Of a stretch of DNA of 64,000 bases, positions 10,269 through 21,401 are shown piece by piece. The notes under the pieces are model-generated. The model was not told the origin of the DNA and ran no database searches. It worked only from the letters and a program-made list of their open reading frames with translations. The stretch comes from Serripes groenlandicus. Taxonomy: Eukaryota; Mollusca; Bivalvia; Cardiida; Cardiidae. Position 1 is the first letter of the stretch. Each line of letters starts with the position of its first letter. The position numbers and the translations under genes are program-made. Location: NCBI GenBank assembly GCA_031761405.1, contig JASEVX010000007.1, forward strand, positions 38,929,248 through 38,993,247. The letters run 5' to 3'.

Positions 10269-11425
10269 AATTTCATTCATAAATTTGGGCAAGTCATACA
10301 ATATGCATGGATATCGATCACCTTATGGTTTTATTTAACAATTAAATAGTTATAACAATCATCCATTTTATTTTAGATAGGATAATATTAACAAATGTGG
10401 ACATTTATCCGTTCTGACAATACAATCGCATTTTCTTCCTAAAATAAGTAACTGGGGCTAATATCCGTCCGCTTGTGTCCATATTTACATTTTATTGCAT
10501 CGAATTTAGGTAAAAGGCATTACATGCTGATATATATATAAGATAACGCAATATACACAGTCTGCACAACGGGGGTAATAAATAGAGATATGCCCATCAT
10601 AAATCGTCCGGCAATGGTCGGTAATCATCGGAAGCTTTCGCTAGTAATCACGGAAACGTAAATGTTACCCTAAAACGTTAGTAGTACTTGTAGAAAATGT
10701 TAAAAAGGACCAAAATTTTATTACTTTATTTTAATAAAATATATGTCAAATAAAAGGTAAATGAATTTACTACATTAAGCCGTAAGTGCCCTGTTAATTT
10801 TTTATTTCTAAAAAAAGATATTCACTGAAGAACGTCTAAAAATTAGCGGGAAAATACCGTTTTCTTAACGGTTTATATGCAATAAAGAGGGAAATTAGGG
10901 TGACTGTATTCAAAGTTAAAAAGGACCAAAATATTATTAATATAAAACAAATAAAAAAATATATTTATATAGAGGAGATATTTGTCTTGAAAACTTGATA
11001 AGTGCCTTTTTAAAATGTTGCAAAATAAAATTGTTATTGAGTAAAAACTAAAAAGTTGCTCTATAATCCCATATAATTTAAGTTATCGATTTTTGATAGT
11101 CGCTGATTCTCATAGTTGGATATGTAAGATTTTCTCAACATGTAGACCCATGGTACAATTTCGCTCCACCAGTACCACACTTATTATTTCTGCCATCAAA
11201 TTTACGCATACTATGAATCCAAGTGTTACTTATCAACTTAGTCTATTTTAGATGATGGTGGTCTGTAAGACCAACACTGAAGAATTGGCTTTGTGTTAAA
11301 AAGAATAAAACTCTAACCACAGATATTTCTATATTCTCTGATTCTAGGTCAGTTCTACGATAAAAGCAATTGCTTACAGTTGTACACCTTCATGAGCATG
11401 CATGCTTCATTAGAAGGACAACTTA
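10269..11425. other. No feature seen apart from a weak direct repeat
   Basis: AT-rich. AAAAAGGACCAAAAT occurs near 10700 and 10920 with loosely similar downstream sequence, including ATAAGTGCC-like motifs, suggesting two old copies of one unit. No coding evidence. Confidence 0.45.
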
Positions 11426-11429
11426 CCGC

Positions 11430-11585
11430 ATCGGTGGTGTAGTGGTTAGAACGTTCGTTTCGAGAGATGGTGATCAGGGTCCAGTCCTCGGTCGGGTTAC
11501 ACCAAAGACTATAATGATCAATCTAAATTCCATCCCTAATCAAAGCACTGACAGTACGAATGGGGGCGGTGTATATGAGATGTAA
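11430..11585 (+). repeat. tRNA-derived SINE, plus orientation
   Basis: Begins GCATCGGTGGTGTAGTGGTTAG (box A-like) and has a B-box-like CAGGGTCCAGTCC about 40 bp on. The body follows. It is a tRNA head fused to an unrelated tail, not an intact tRNA gene. Confidence 0.6.
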
Positions 11586-11595
11586 AACTATAGGT

Positions 11596-11860
11596 TTGAT
11601 TGATTGGGATTTAACGCTCTTTTCAACAATACTTTAGTCAATTCACAGCTGCCACTTTTTCTACCCATGGTTCCTGGCTTAATCACACGATAATTCCAAG
11701 GCAATAGCTGCTTTTCCACATCGATCGTTATTCCATTGGTGGAAGAATAAATGATGCGGCGTCGCATTGACTTTGTCAATTGTCCGAAAGAATGTTGGCC
11801 TCGCTGGGATTTGACCTCAAACCCCTGGATGTACAGCCCGAGTCACTACTAAACTGAGCT
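11596..11860 (-). repeat. SINE, minus orientation, ATTGATTG tail
   Basis: Read on the minus strand it starts with a tRNA-like GCTCAGTTTAGTAGTGACTC and ends in AATCAATCAAA. It is the same family as the plus-strand copy at 30682-30945: both contain the ATTCTTCCACCAATGG and GTTGAAA..CGTTAAA segments. Confidence 0.65.
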
Positions 11861-11916
11861 AGAAAATATAGGTTTTGTGGCAAAATAAAAGGTTATATTT
11901 AGTTTAGGTTTAAACT

Positions 11917-12118
11917 TATTTACTTTACATTGATTGCAAAACAAGCTTTCAGCTTATCTTACTCACGCTCGATGTCTGCTTCCTGTAGACTTAACCAGTA
12001 CTCGCGCCGTTGGTGTGGACAAATCTCCGAGACAGAACCTGCTTATCACGGTACTCGAACCCGGGACCTTTGGTACGAGAAGCCGAATGCTCTATCACTG
12101 CCTTCCAGGTGAAATTTC
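11917..12118 (-). repeat. tRNA-derived SINE, minus orientation
   Basis: The minus-strand head contains box B GGGTTCGAGTACC. The tail contains GCTGAAAGCTTG and TTTTGCAATC. Related pieces lie near 30515-30660 and 21070-21235. Confidence 0.55.
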
Positions 12119-12139
12119 ATAGTATTATTGTCAGCTGTA

Positions 12140-12183
<44 letters not shown>
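12140..12183 (+). repeat. Uninterrupted poly-G run, 44 bases
   Basis: Forty-four consecutive G between TCAGCTGTA and AACCATTG. Able to form G-quadruplexes; the exact length may be a sequencing or assembly estimate. Confidence 0.97.
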
Positions 12184-12184
<1 letters not shown>

Positions 12185-12187
12185 ACC

Positions 12188-12862
12188 ATTGATAAGCATA
12201 ATATTTAGCCATATACGGGTCGAATGACTGACGTACCTTTTTCACGTACTTAACTTTGAAAATGTTGTTGAAAAACGGCGTAAAACAAAATGCAAATAAA
12301 TGAAGGATATGTTCATCTCATACGACTCTGTGTCAACTTAAATTTGCATAAAACGTCTATAAGTTGTATTTGAACAATAGAGTGAAAATAATCGTTTACC
12401 CTTTCCCGACAGTGAACGCATGTTGCGAAATCTGCAGCAAACGACTTTTGAAAACATTGTGGCAAAAGAAGACATTGCTCATAATCATTGATAAGCATAA
12501 TATTTAGCCATATACGGGTCGAATGACTGACGTACCTTTTTCACGTACTTAACTTTGAAAATGTTGTTGGAAAACGGCGTAAAACAAAATGCAAATAAAT
12601 GAAGGATATGTTCATCTCATACGACTCTGTGTCAACTTAAATTTGCATAAAACGTCTATAAGTTGTATTTGAACAATAGAGTGAAAATAATCGTTTACCC
12701 TTTCCCGACAGTGAACGCATGTTGCGAAATCTGCAGCAAACGACTTTTGAAAACATTGTGGCAAAAGAAGACATTGCTCATAATCATTGATAAGCATAAT
12801 ATTTAGCCATATACGGGTCGAATGACTGACGTACCTTTTTCACGTACTTAACTTTGAAAATA
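12188..12862. repeat. 299-bp tandem duplication, 2.26 copies
   Basis: ATTGATAAGCATAATATTTAGCC begins at 12188, 12487 and 12786. The first two units are almost identical; the third stops after about 77 bp. Each unit contains a MITE left half (CCCTTTCCCGACAGTGAACG ... GCAGCAAACGACTTTTG) reading up to TTGCTCATAATC. A 61-residue open frame occurs identically in both units and has no recognisable product. Confidence 0.93.
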
Positions 12863-13598
12863 ATCATAATCAGCAATTTCTTCTTTTGCTAAAATGAGTT
12901 CAATTCTATTCAACGAATATACTTTCATTTATAGAGAGATTTTTGCTTTGAAAATGTGATGATTCCAAAGTCGACTGATGCAGATGTGTTGTATGTGTGA
13001 TAGGATTAACCCTTTTCCACCTGGTAACCGGTCATTTGCCACCGCGGTCATTTTCCCCCTCGTCAATAAGTGCATAGGCGGACATTATCCGCCGCATCTT
13101 TTTTACTTGGCGGACATTCTCCCCCTCACCAGTTTTTACATGGCGGACATTATCCACCGCACCTAATTGATGGAAGCGGACATTCTCCCCTTCATACATA
13201 TGCGGACATTATCCACCGCACCTACATCTGGAAGCTTCATACATATGTGGACATTCTCCCCTTCATACATATGCGGACATTATCCACCGCACCTACATCT
13301 AATTGGTGGAAGCTTCATACATATGTGGACTTTCTCCCCTTCATACGTATGCGGACATTTTCTCCTTCAAGACTAACAAAGAAGAAAATGTTGTGAGAAA
13401 AGGAGAAGAACTCCTTCTGTCTCAATATTTTCTAAGTCCTGATATGAATATCGAATAATAAAAAAATGAAAAAAAGAAGAACAACACCTTATCACATTTT
13501 TACAAGTATATTTCTTTAAAAAAGCACACTTAATGGGGTTTCAAATAAAGCACAGGAATAGCACATTCTAAAGAATAAGCACAAGTTACTTTGATAGT

Positions 13599-14660
13599 CT
13601 AATGTTGGAACCAATAGTGTTCAAAAACTGCAAGGGACTTCTGTTTTTTTATATACTGGCCACATAATGTATGTAGAGTCTGTTGATGTTTTACAAGCGT
13701 ACGCTTACATCTCTGCGAAGAAGTCTGGCCCATCTGATGTCTTAGAATGTCCGCCTCTACCATCTTCGCATCCTTCTCAAGGCACTGAATAACGGTCCAA
13801 AGTGAGGGGTTCTTGTGACCAACCAACCTACTGAAACCATTATTCCATCCCTCACAAACATTGTTGGTTCGCGCTTGACCCGTCATGGTTGCAAGGTGAA
13901 CGTTCCAAGTCTCGAGTTTGAATAATGGTTCAGTACGTCGGAACTTCATTTTGCCATTCATGGAGAGAACAGATCTGAAATACATAAATAAAATTGATAA
14001 CAACTTTTACGACTTAGGACGTAACTTAAGAAGAAATTCTTATTTGTTATATCTCACAACAGATACATTGTTTGGAAGAGTCATTTTTACAGTGGAGACA
14101 TATGTTTCATTGATAACATCACATATACAGTAGAAAAAAACGTTTACGCATTCAAAGGAGGATCAGTTATATCTCACAACAGATACATTTTTTGGAAGAG
14201 TCATTTTTACAGTGGAGACATATGTTTCATTGATAACATCACATATACAGTAGAAAAAAACGTTTACGCATTCAAAGGAGGATCAGTTATATCTCACAAC
14301 AGATACATTTTTTGGAAGAGTCATTTTTACAGTGGAGACATAATATGTTACATTGATAACATCACCTATACAGTAGAAAAAAGACGTTTACACTTTCAAA
14401 GGAGGATCAGTTATATCTCACAAACAGATACATTTTAACAGTGACACATATATTGTGTTAACATAATCAAAGCAGATAAAGTTTACCACATTACCTGAAG
14501 GCCCCATTCACATAAGTTGTGTCAAAGTAATCTACTACAGTCAATAAGTCGTCTCTGGCGATCTCGCGTAGGAATACCATTCCTAATTTAACATCAGTGA
14601 CTGGAAGGAAGGCCAAACCATCGAGCATACCAAAGAAGTGACGGGTTAAAAAGTAATAAG
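13599..14660 (-). pseudogene. MULE transposase relic, two exons visible
   Basis: Upstream exon (about 14660 down to 14495) reads GRWPYYFLTRHFFGMLDGL then AFLPVTDVKLGM and DDLLTVVDYFDTTYVNG, then a GTAATG donor. After an intron filled by 120-bp repeats and a TATTTCAG acceptor, the last exon runs 13974 to 13599. It includes WNVHLATMTGQARTNNVCEG, WNNGFSRLVGHKNPSLW and a stop. These are the C-terminal hallmarks of animal MULE transposases (TNN-EGWN, LVGH-HPSLW). The N-terminal catalytic portion with the DDE residues is absent, and a stop lies just upstream of GRWPYY, so it is inactive. It sits inside its own TIRs. Confidence 0.82.
14046..14460. repeat. 120-bp tandem repeat in the MULE intron
   Basis: GTTATATCTCACAACAGATAC begins at 14046, 14166, 14286 and 14410 (the last partial and 4 bp out of period). 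Units are nearly identical. It separates the two transposase exons. Confidence 0.93.
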
Positions 14661-15173
14661 GCCACCTGCCGATAATACATTATATACAATGTATATATAC
14701 AATGCGAGCAAAATTTGATTGAAAGATACGTGACCATGTTAATATATGATTCTTCATTAACAGTTTGCATTTCAAGTTGACATTCTCTATCTGTTTTAAG
14801 TCCATACATCAATGAAATTAATGTATTTAATTGGTTAAAGACCGTCAGTAATTATAGGCAAACTGTTAAGTGGGGATTAAAAGGTAAACTGTTAAACATA
14901 AAACAATTGCGGATTAAATATTTTTAATGGAAATCCGATAATTGTTCAATTAATAAAATATATGTATAGGCAAACTGTGTTAAAGGGGAGAAAGTCCCTT
15001 TGTGCGGTGGAGAATGTCCGTTTGTGCAGTGGATAATGTCCGCCATGTAAAAACTGGTGAGGGGGAGAATGTCCGCCAAGTAAAAAAGATGCGGGGGAAA
15101 ATGACCGCCTATGCACTTATTGGCGAGGGGGAGAATGACCGCGGTGGCAAATATCCGCCATTCTTTCCACCTG

Positions 15174-15413
15174 TAGACACGTTGGACGCATCTGCAGCAG
15201 ACGACTTGTTCGGAAACATTGTGTAAACAGAAGATACACTTTCTTCTTTGCCACAATGTTTTCAAGTTAACACGTTTTATTTATTATAATCTCAGTTCAT
15301 GTATACATGACAATATGAGAAATATAAACACAGCATAATACTAAATATATATAAACGAGGCGTTCAACTCTATTCAATGAATAAACGTTGTGTTGTATGT
15401 GGAAAAGGGTTAA
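15174..15413. mobile_element. MITE remainder split by the MULE
   Basis: Continuation of the CCCTTTTCCACCTG end at 13010-13023: TAGACACG..GACGCATCTGCAGCAGACGACTTG, a hairpin core with TTGCCACAATGTTTTC, and a right end GGAAAAGGGTTAA at 15413. It establishes that the MITE was present before the MULE. Confidence 0.7.
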
Positions 15414-16356
15414 CCCTTTCCCTCAATTCGACAATTCTGCAGCAGACGGCTTTGAACATGTTTTGTCAAAAGATGGAAAATCTCTATAATTGAATGGATA
15501 ACCTATGACAAAAAGTGGAAAACATTGTGGCAAAATGAGAAATTTATTATTATTAGCAATTCTCTTTTTCTACAATGTTTGCATATCTTTAACCCTTTCC
15601 CTCAATTCGACAATTCTGCAGCAGACGACTTTGAACATGTTTTGTCAAAAGATGGAAAATCTCTATAATTGAATGGATAACCTATGACAAAAAGTGGAAA
15701 ACATTGTGGCAAAATGAGAAATTTATTATTATTAGCAATTCTCTTTTTCTACAATGTTTGCATATCTTTAACCCTTTCCCTCAATTCGACAATTCTGCAG
15801 CAGACGACTTTGAACATGTTTTGTCAAAAGATGGAAAATCTCTATAATTGAATGGATAACCTATGACAAAAAGTGGAAAACATTGTGGCAAAATGAGAAA
15901 TTTATTATTATTAGCAATTCTCTTTTTCTACAATGTTTGCATATCTTTAACCCTTTCCCTCAATTCGACAATTCTGCAGCAGACGACTTTGAACATGTTT
16001 TGTCAAAAGATGGAAAATCTCTATAATTGAATGGATAACCTATGACAAAAAGTGGAAAACATTGTGGCAAAATGAGAAATTTATTATTATTAGCAATTCT
16101 CTTTTTCTACAATGTTTGCATATCTTTAACCCTTTCCCTCAATTCGACAATTCTGCAGCAGACGACTTTGAACATGTTTTGTCAAAAGATGGAAAATCCC
16201 TATAATTGAATGGATAACCTATGACAAAAAGTGGAAAATATTGTGGCAAAAGGAGAAATTGCACGTTTCGTGCAATTTCTCCTTTTGTCACTATATTTTC
16301 AAAACGCAGTCTGCTGCAGAGGCGTCAGAAAGCGTCTATATGTGGGAAAGGGTTAA
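15410..16356. mobile_element. CCCTTTC MITE amplified in tandem: four 179-bp partial units plus one full copy
   Basis: TTAACCCTTTCCCTCAATTC begins at 15410, 15589, 15768, 15947 and 16126, exactly 179 bp apart. The first four units end in GCATATCT just before the next TTAA and are almost identical. The fifth continues through a hairpin (GAGAAATTGCACG facing CGTGCAATTTCTCC) to a right end GTGGGAAAGGGTTAA at 16356, giving a 231-bp intact element. Every unit begins at a TTAA. Confidence 0.92.
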
Positions 16357-16379
16357 CTGTTGACTACTGGAATCGATTT

Positions 16380-16561
16380 TAGGTAGCCTGTTAACACACG
16401 TTGAAGCAGCAGACGACTTTTTCGAAAACATTGTGGTAAAAGAAAACGCAATTTCTTCTTTGTCACAATTATTTCAACTCTATTCAATGAATAAACTTCT
16501 ACGTTTTGCTTTGAGGATTTCAAAGTCGACTGCTGATGTGTTGTATGTGGGAAAGGGTTAA
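16380..16561. mobile_element. MITE copy, diverged
   Basis: GAAGCAGCAGACGACTTTTTCG, a TTCTTCTTTGTCACAA core and a right end TGTATGTGGGAAAGGGTTAA. The left end is degraded. Confidence 0.55.
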
Positions 16562-16732
16562 CTGTTTGACTACTGAAATAGATTGTGTGAATCAAGTGCC
16601 ACAGGTATTGAGCCAGGTCAGTCGGAACGCCCATCTGACCAGGTTCTATACGTGGTTACCCGACACACCATTTGTATCTTCATAACAGAACCTTTTAAAA
16701 ATTCATATTCTATCAATAAACTTTATATAGAT

Positions 16733-16966
16733 TGTTTGGTGTTTTACGCCGCTTTCAACAATTGTTCACAGAGTTACCAGCTCTACTTGTCAATTTATCC
16801 TGACACCAGCCAGTCAGTCAGTCATAATGCTATCCCCGCAACCCTGAGCGCCAAGGAGGCGGCCAGTACTACCATTTTTTAAGTATTTGGTATGACCCAG
16901 TCGGGGATCGAACCCGGGTATTTCCGCACCCGAGGCGAACGTGTTATCACTACACCACCGAGGCGG
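16733..16966 (-). repeat. tRNA-derived SINE, minus orientation
   Basis: On the minus strand: CCGCCTCGGTGGTGTAGTG (box A), B box GGGTTCGATCCCCGAC, body with CTTGGCGCTCAGGGTTGC and TGTCAGGATAA, tail GCGGCGTAAAACACCAAACA. This is the commonest SINE in the window (also near 18145, 20843, 25403, 27873, 28340, 35650, 43005, 55480 and 60540). Confidence 0.82.
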
Positions 16967-17993
16967 TAACTTTATATGACCCCTTCCAGAGGAAAAGGTA
17001 AAACTTCTCGTATGTGAACAGTGAACATTCAGATCAACATGTGCATCCTCACCGTCTGATCAAGATATATACTATACTGTTCACATATCACTAACACACG
17101 CTTGTTAGAAACTTCTGTCAACTTGTGTAATTTCTGATAGGACGGAGCAGATTCATAGGGTTATCTTAGCCTACACTGTTCAGAAATGCCAGCTTTTACC
17201 TTTTCCCTGAAATGTTTCAAACCCAACATCCCAATATTACTAAATGCGGGGCTTATATATCCATATAACGAAATAATACATTCTGTTTGTCGCATAATAT
17301 CAAAAAACGTGGAGTCATCGACATGTGCGTTATAATTTCCCCGAAAATTAACCATTTTCAACACACCACACATATGCAGTAAACGCATTTAAAACCATCT
17401 AGTTCAAAATATGGAAAATCTCTATGAGTGAAATTATAATCAATAAATTGAGGTTAAAACACAGGCAAAAAAAATCCAAATTGCTCAAATTGCATCTTCT
17501 GACAATGAATTAGAAGTGTAGTCCCGCCAGTTGTTCTCCTTAACCTTTAAATGAACCCGTCAAATGAAAAAAAAAAATATATATATATCTTCAACAAACT
17601 TGTTTTAAGCTTATGTCACTTTTTGTAAATTCTCATAATACGGAGCAGATATACAGGCTGATCTGAGTCTACACTGTCCAGAAATTCCAATCTTAAACCT
17701 TTTTCCGATCGACGAGCTTACATGATGCAACGACAACTCAAAATTACAAGACACGGTATTTAGGTATTTGTTGAAAATGAGTAAAGGGGGTCTCAGGTAA
17801 ATAGCCAATTTGAACGAGATATTTGCGAAGAGTACTAGGTAAATGAAGATAAGTGTCAACTAAATACCCCGGGGGTAGCTATTGTGAAAAGGGATTAACA
17901 ACGAAGTACAGATAGACAAACACAGGGGTTACCAGGAGTACGTATTGTGTATTCATTGACCATACTGAACTGATCCTGACGTCTGTGCAATTG
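16967..17993. other. No gene seen
   Basis: Two loosely similar stretches (about 17130-17240 and 17615-17720; CAGAAATGCCAGCTTTTACC versus CAGAAATTCCAATCTTAAACC) suggest two copies of an interspersed repeat. No coding evidence. Confidence 0.45.
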
Positions 17994-18125
17994 ATTGATT
18001 GATTGATTTGGGTTTAACGCCGTTTTTAACAATTTCTCAGTCATATCACGGCGGCCAGTTCACCTACTCATATGTTTCCTGGTTTTCGCACACTAGTACT
18101 CCACACAACCATCTTCCCAAGCAAG
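17994..18125 (-). repeat. Truncated SINE of the ATTGATTG-tail family
   Basis: A GATTGATTGATTGATT tail followed by GGTTTAACGCCGTTTTTAAC and GGCGGCCAGTTCACCT, matching the 3' part of the copy at 30682-30945 in reverse complement. Confidence 0.7.
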
Positions 18126-18144
18126 ACGTTTGTGCACAGATCAT

Positions 18145-18426
18145 TGTTGGTATTTTACGCCGCGTTCAACAATTCTTCAGTTATATCTCGGTTTCTCCTG
18201 GGTAAGTTACCAGATCTACTGGTCTATTTATCCTGACACCAGAAAATCAGTCGTAATATTACCCCGCAACACCATTACCATTTTTAAAGTGTTTGGTATA
18301 ACCCGGCCGGGGATCGAACCAATGATCTACCGCACCCGAGGCAAACGCTCTACCACCACACCGCCGAGGCGAACGCTCTACCACTACACCGCCGAGGCGA
18401 ACGCTCTACCACCACACCGCCGAGGC
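18145..18426 (-). repeat. tRNA-derived SINE with triplicated head
   Basis: Same SINE family as 16733-16966. Its promoter head (GAGGC..AACGCTCTACCACNACACCGCC) is present as 28-bp units starting at 18338, 18366 and 18394, with a partial fourth at 18422. This multiplies the box A region. Confidence 0.85.
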
Positions 18427-18669
18427 GATCGTGCAAAGATCATCATACGAGCCCGTCCGTTCAAAAACGTACATGTTCATATTACTATCTAAGGTTAAGA
18501 TCACCCGTGCCATCTGCATAGTCTGATCAGAATCTGCACACTATTTGGTAGAATGTTTTAACAAGCATATGTAAGTTAAATTTGATCAGTTAAAATCCTG
18601 AAAGGGTTTAAACAATACTGAATCAGGGCGTAGACGATCGTAAATAGTTCGCGAATTGACAGTTTAAAG

Positions 18670-18795
18670 GGTGAGAAAGAGACGATGGTGATGATGATGT
18701 TAATAGTGATGATGATAATGATGATGATGATGATGTTAGTAATGAGGATGCTGCTGCTGCTGCTGATGGTGATGATGGTAATGATGATGTTACTG
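18670..18795. repeat. GAT/GCT trinucleotide microsatellite
   Basis: Imperfect (GATGAT)n with an internal GCTGCTGCTGCTGAT patch. Confidence 0.9.
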
Positions 18796-19345
18796 ATCAG
18801 AAATAGTTGAATAGGAGTCTTCGCTTAATAAGATAACAGAACTAAAATTAAACAGACTGTTGTTGACATTGGGTGTTCTGTGTGAAAGGCCACGTGTTAC
18901 TTACCCGATGTGTCACCGAGCTCAATATTCATCTTTCAAATCCTGTATGAGCCCGTCCATGGGAACAGGTACACCTTCACTTTTCTGAATGGTGTAGGTT
19001 ATAATACCAACATACCATACTTCTGTTTTTATAAAATTCGTGATTTGTTTTATTCCTCTTGAGCCATTTGTCCATTGTCACATTGTTTTTATTAAATAAT
19101 GAGCAAGTTCTGCTCTTGCCGCAATGTTTTCTTTTAGTTATAGAGCTTTTCTTTATATCTGGCTAGATCTTTTGTTTCAAAGTCATCTGTTGTATGATAG
19201 TTCTTTGTGGAAAAGCGTAAAACAAAGTTTACCTTTAGTAAAAACGATATAAATAGAGTCGAAGCATTAGAATCTAGAACAAACAATTACGCACCATTAT
19301 TTGTACAAGGGTACCGACGTATCCAATTGAACATTGACGAATCAT
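18796..19345. other. Upstream region of GST gene 1
   Basis: No gene is seen. A degraded MITE half lies at about 19080-19215 (ATGAGCAAGTTCTGCTCTTGCCGC). The 60 bp before the TATA box contain ACGTCA (about 19348), a CRE half-site by sequence only. Confidence 0.4.
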
Positions 19346-19360
19346 ATACGTCACTTTGGT

Positions 19361-19437
19361 GTATATAAACCATAGACGATAAGTTCACTTTATAGTATTT
19401 CTACAGAAGACATCACGTGCTAAATAACCAAGTAAGT
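19361..19437 (+). promoter_or_regulatory. TATA box and non-coding exon 1 of GST gene 1
   Basis: GTATATAAAC at 19361-19370. Transcription would start near 19390, giving a short leader that ends ...AACCAA at 19431 before the strong donor GTAAGT (19432-19437). The matching acceptor TTTACTTACAG ends at 21391, ten bases before the start codon. Inferred from signal spacing; no transcript evidence. Confidence 0.6.
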
Positions 19438-20842
19438 TAGTTCACTTTTAATATGTGTTACTACTATTAATGTTTTGTTTAAAGTCATGCTAAATGAAAA
19501 TATGATAATAGGTTGAGTGAAAATGGCTATTTTGATTTCCAAATAAGATAACCACAAGAGAAAGTTGATGCAAGGCATCAATGTCGCCGGAAGACTGCAA
19601 ATTAAGCCAATATTTCATTTTTACTTTTAAAAAGATTATACAATTGAGTCATCGTGACATCATTCATAAGTCTAAATATATACATGGTATTTCATTAAGG
19701 ACTAATTCCTGAATTTTTACAAATGTACAAAGTTTAGGATTTTGTTGACAACATTTTGGAAGTTTTGTTGTCAGTTAGTTTACATTTAGAGTGTTGCATG
19801 TAATTTCAAACTTTACTTCAAACATAAACAGTAGTCTACATACCATGTAAATTCATTTTATTTCTTAATCCGTTTTGATAAGTGAAAAAATACGAACTTT
19901 AAAAAAAGTATTATAAGATGATCGCCCTTTGTTATTGATGCATAAAATATATGCCTGATGCAAGCGAAATGCCTTTTGCGAGCCAAATTATAAAGTTAAA
20001 AATATCAAGTTCGAAATTTATTGGGTGGGAAAAAAACGATTTTATTATTCCTGTTGATTTGTTTTTATTATGGTATGTTCTTGTCTAAATTTGTTTCAAG
20101 TAAAACCAAAAAACTTAAAACACCTATATATTTCATCGTTTTAGGGTGTAATATTAAGCTTTTGGATATCTTTGAAAGTTTTCAACTCGTGTCAACTGTG
20201 GCATCGTAGTGTTCATCGTCGACATTGTATAAAACATCAAGCAAAGTGCCTTGTCTTGCATAATTTCCAAATAACATTTAATTGTGGAGGAAAATGCAAA
20301 ACATATTTTTGTTCATGTGAATTATTTATTCTGTGTTTAATGCAATGATTTAAGTCGTTGTGGTGAAGCAGAAATCTTGTTACACAACTAATTAGCCAAT
20401 CAGAGAGCGGCTGCTATCACGCGTCGTGGTCTAGAGTAGAAACAGTCTCTAGATTTACTTTTTTTTGAACAGGGGTAGAAATACACGCATTATCATTTTA
20501 TGAAAGCTAAACAAATAGTGACATTTCTTTGAACATGAAAATAACTTTCAGTAAGGTGGAGCTACTAAATAGAAAAAAATGACATAATTTAATGCTGATA
20601 TTGTAATGGTACTTCAACATTAACGTCTGCCGCATGTCTTATGAAGGACGAGAAAATAAGGGTAAATAGCAGGAAATAAACTGAAAGCGTACGCATAAAA
20701 ACTAGGTGTTGTTTAACCTCAAGCATACCTCAAAGCGTTTTACATTTATGAAACCGCACTGTCAGACCAAATGTATGACCCTTTCTACTCGGACTCCAAT
20801 TTCATATTAAGGGCACGCCATTGAAACAAAATATATTAACAT

Positions 20843-21064
20843 TTGATTGATTGTTTGGTATTAAACGCTGCTTTCAACAAGTTTTAATTATCACGGGGTT
20901 TCCTGGGTAATTAACCAGTACTTAGTACTTCTGGTCCATAAACCATGGCACAAGCCAGCCAGTCGTAACCCTGAGTGCCAAGGAGGGCAGCCATTTCTAC
21001 CAATTTTAAAGTCTTTGGTATGACTCGACCGGAGTTCGAACCTGCGACTTCCCGCACCCGATGC
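20843..21064 (-). repeat. tRNA-derived SINE, minus orientation
   Basis: Common SINE family: tail GATTGATTGTTTGGTATTAAAC, body CCCTGAGTGCCAAGGAGGGC, B box GGTTCGAACTCCG on the minus strand. It lies in GST gene 1 intron 1. Confidence 0.8.
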
Positions 21065-21401
21065 GTTTATTAGCATTTTAGTCTTGTCTATGGATTTGTG
21101 GTATTAGTAAATCACTCTCGATGTCTGCATCTTGGAGGCCTCTAAAACAATTACTCGCGCGTTTGCGCGGGGTATTGATGCATCTGCGTGGTTATCCTGT
21201 ACATACGCACTCTCAGCAGAGTCTTCACTTTCAGCCAATGTGTTAAAAAACTGCATATTCTAAAAAAAAAACTGAAAGTATGGCACCTATCACGTAAATG
21301 GTGCACAAACCGGAAAGGCGATGAAAACCCAAATGGACATGAACGGCTTTTATCACACGTTTACTATTGAGTATATTTGCTTTACTTACAGCTGAATAAC
21401 T

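Larger units (their letters stand above)
13024..15163. mobile_element. Mutator-like (MULE) DNA transposon with long TIRs
   Basis: Element of 2140 bp. Left 13024-13170 and right about 15005-15163 are inverted copies sharing ATTTGCCACCGCGGTCATT, TAAGTGCATAGGCGG and CTTGGCGGACATTCTCCCCC. It is flanked by the direct repeat TTTCCACCTG (13014-13023 and 15164-15173), a 9-10 bp target duplication as MULEs make. Removing the element restores a CCCTTTTCCACCTGTAGAC MITE end. The left TIR is followed by extra tandem GCGGACATTATCC units. It encodes a broken transposase on the minus strand. Confidence 0.88.

Noticed and set aside
13070..13396. Proline/histidine-rich open frames over the left end of the MULE
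   Set aside because: They follow the tandem GCGGACATTATCC units of the TIR and are not conserved in the right TIR as protein.
16733..16966. tRNA gene (box A and box B present)
   Set aside because: The tRNA arms do not close and the sequence continues into a body and tail shared by many copies, so these are SINEs. The same applies to 11430, 30682 and 33002.
19340..19356. Antioxidant response element (TGACnnnGC) upstream of GST genes
   Set aside because: I looked for it before each TATA box and found no exact match; only an ACGTCA half-site in gene 1, too short to claim.
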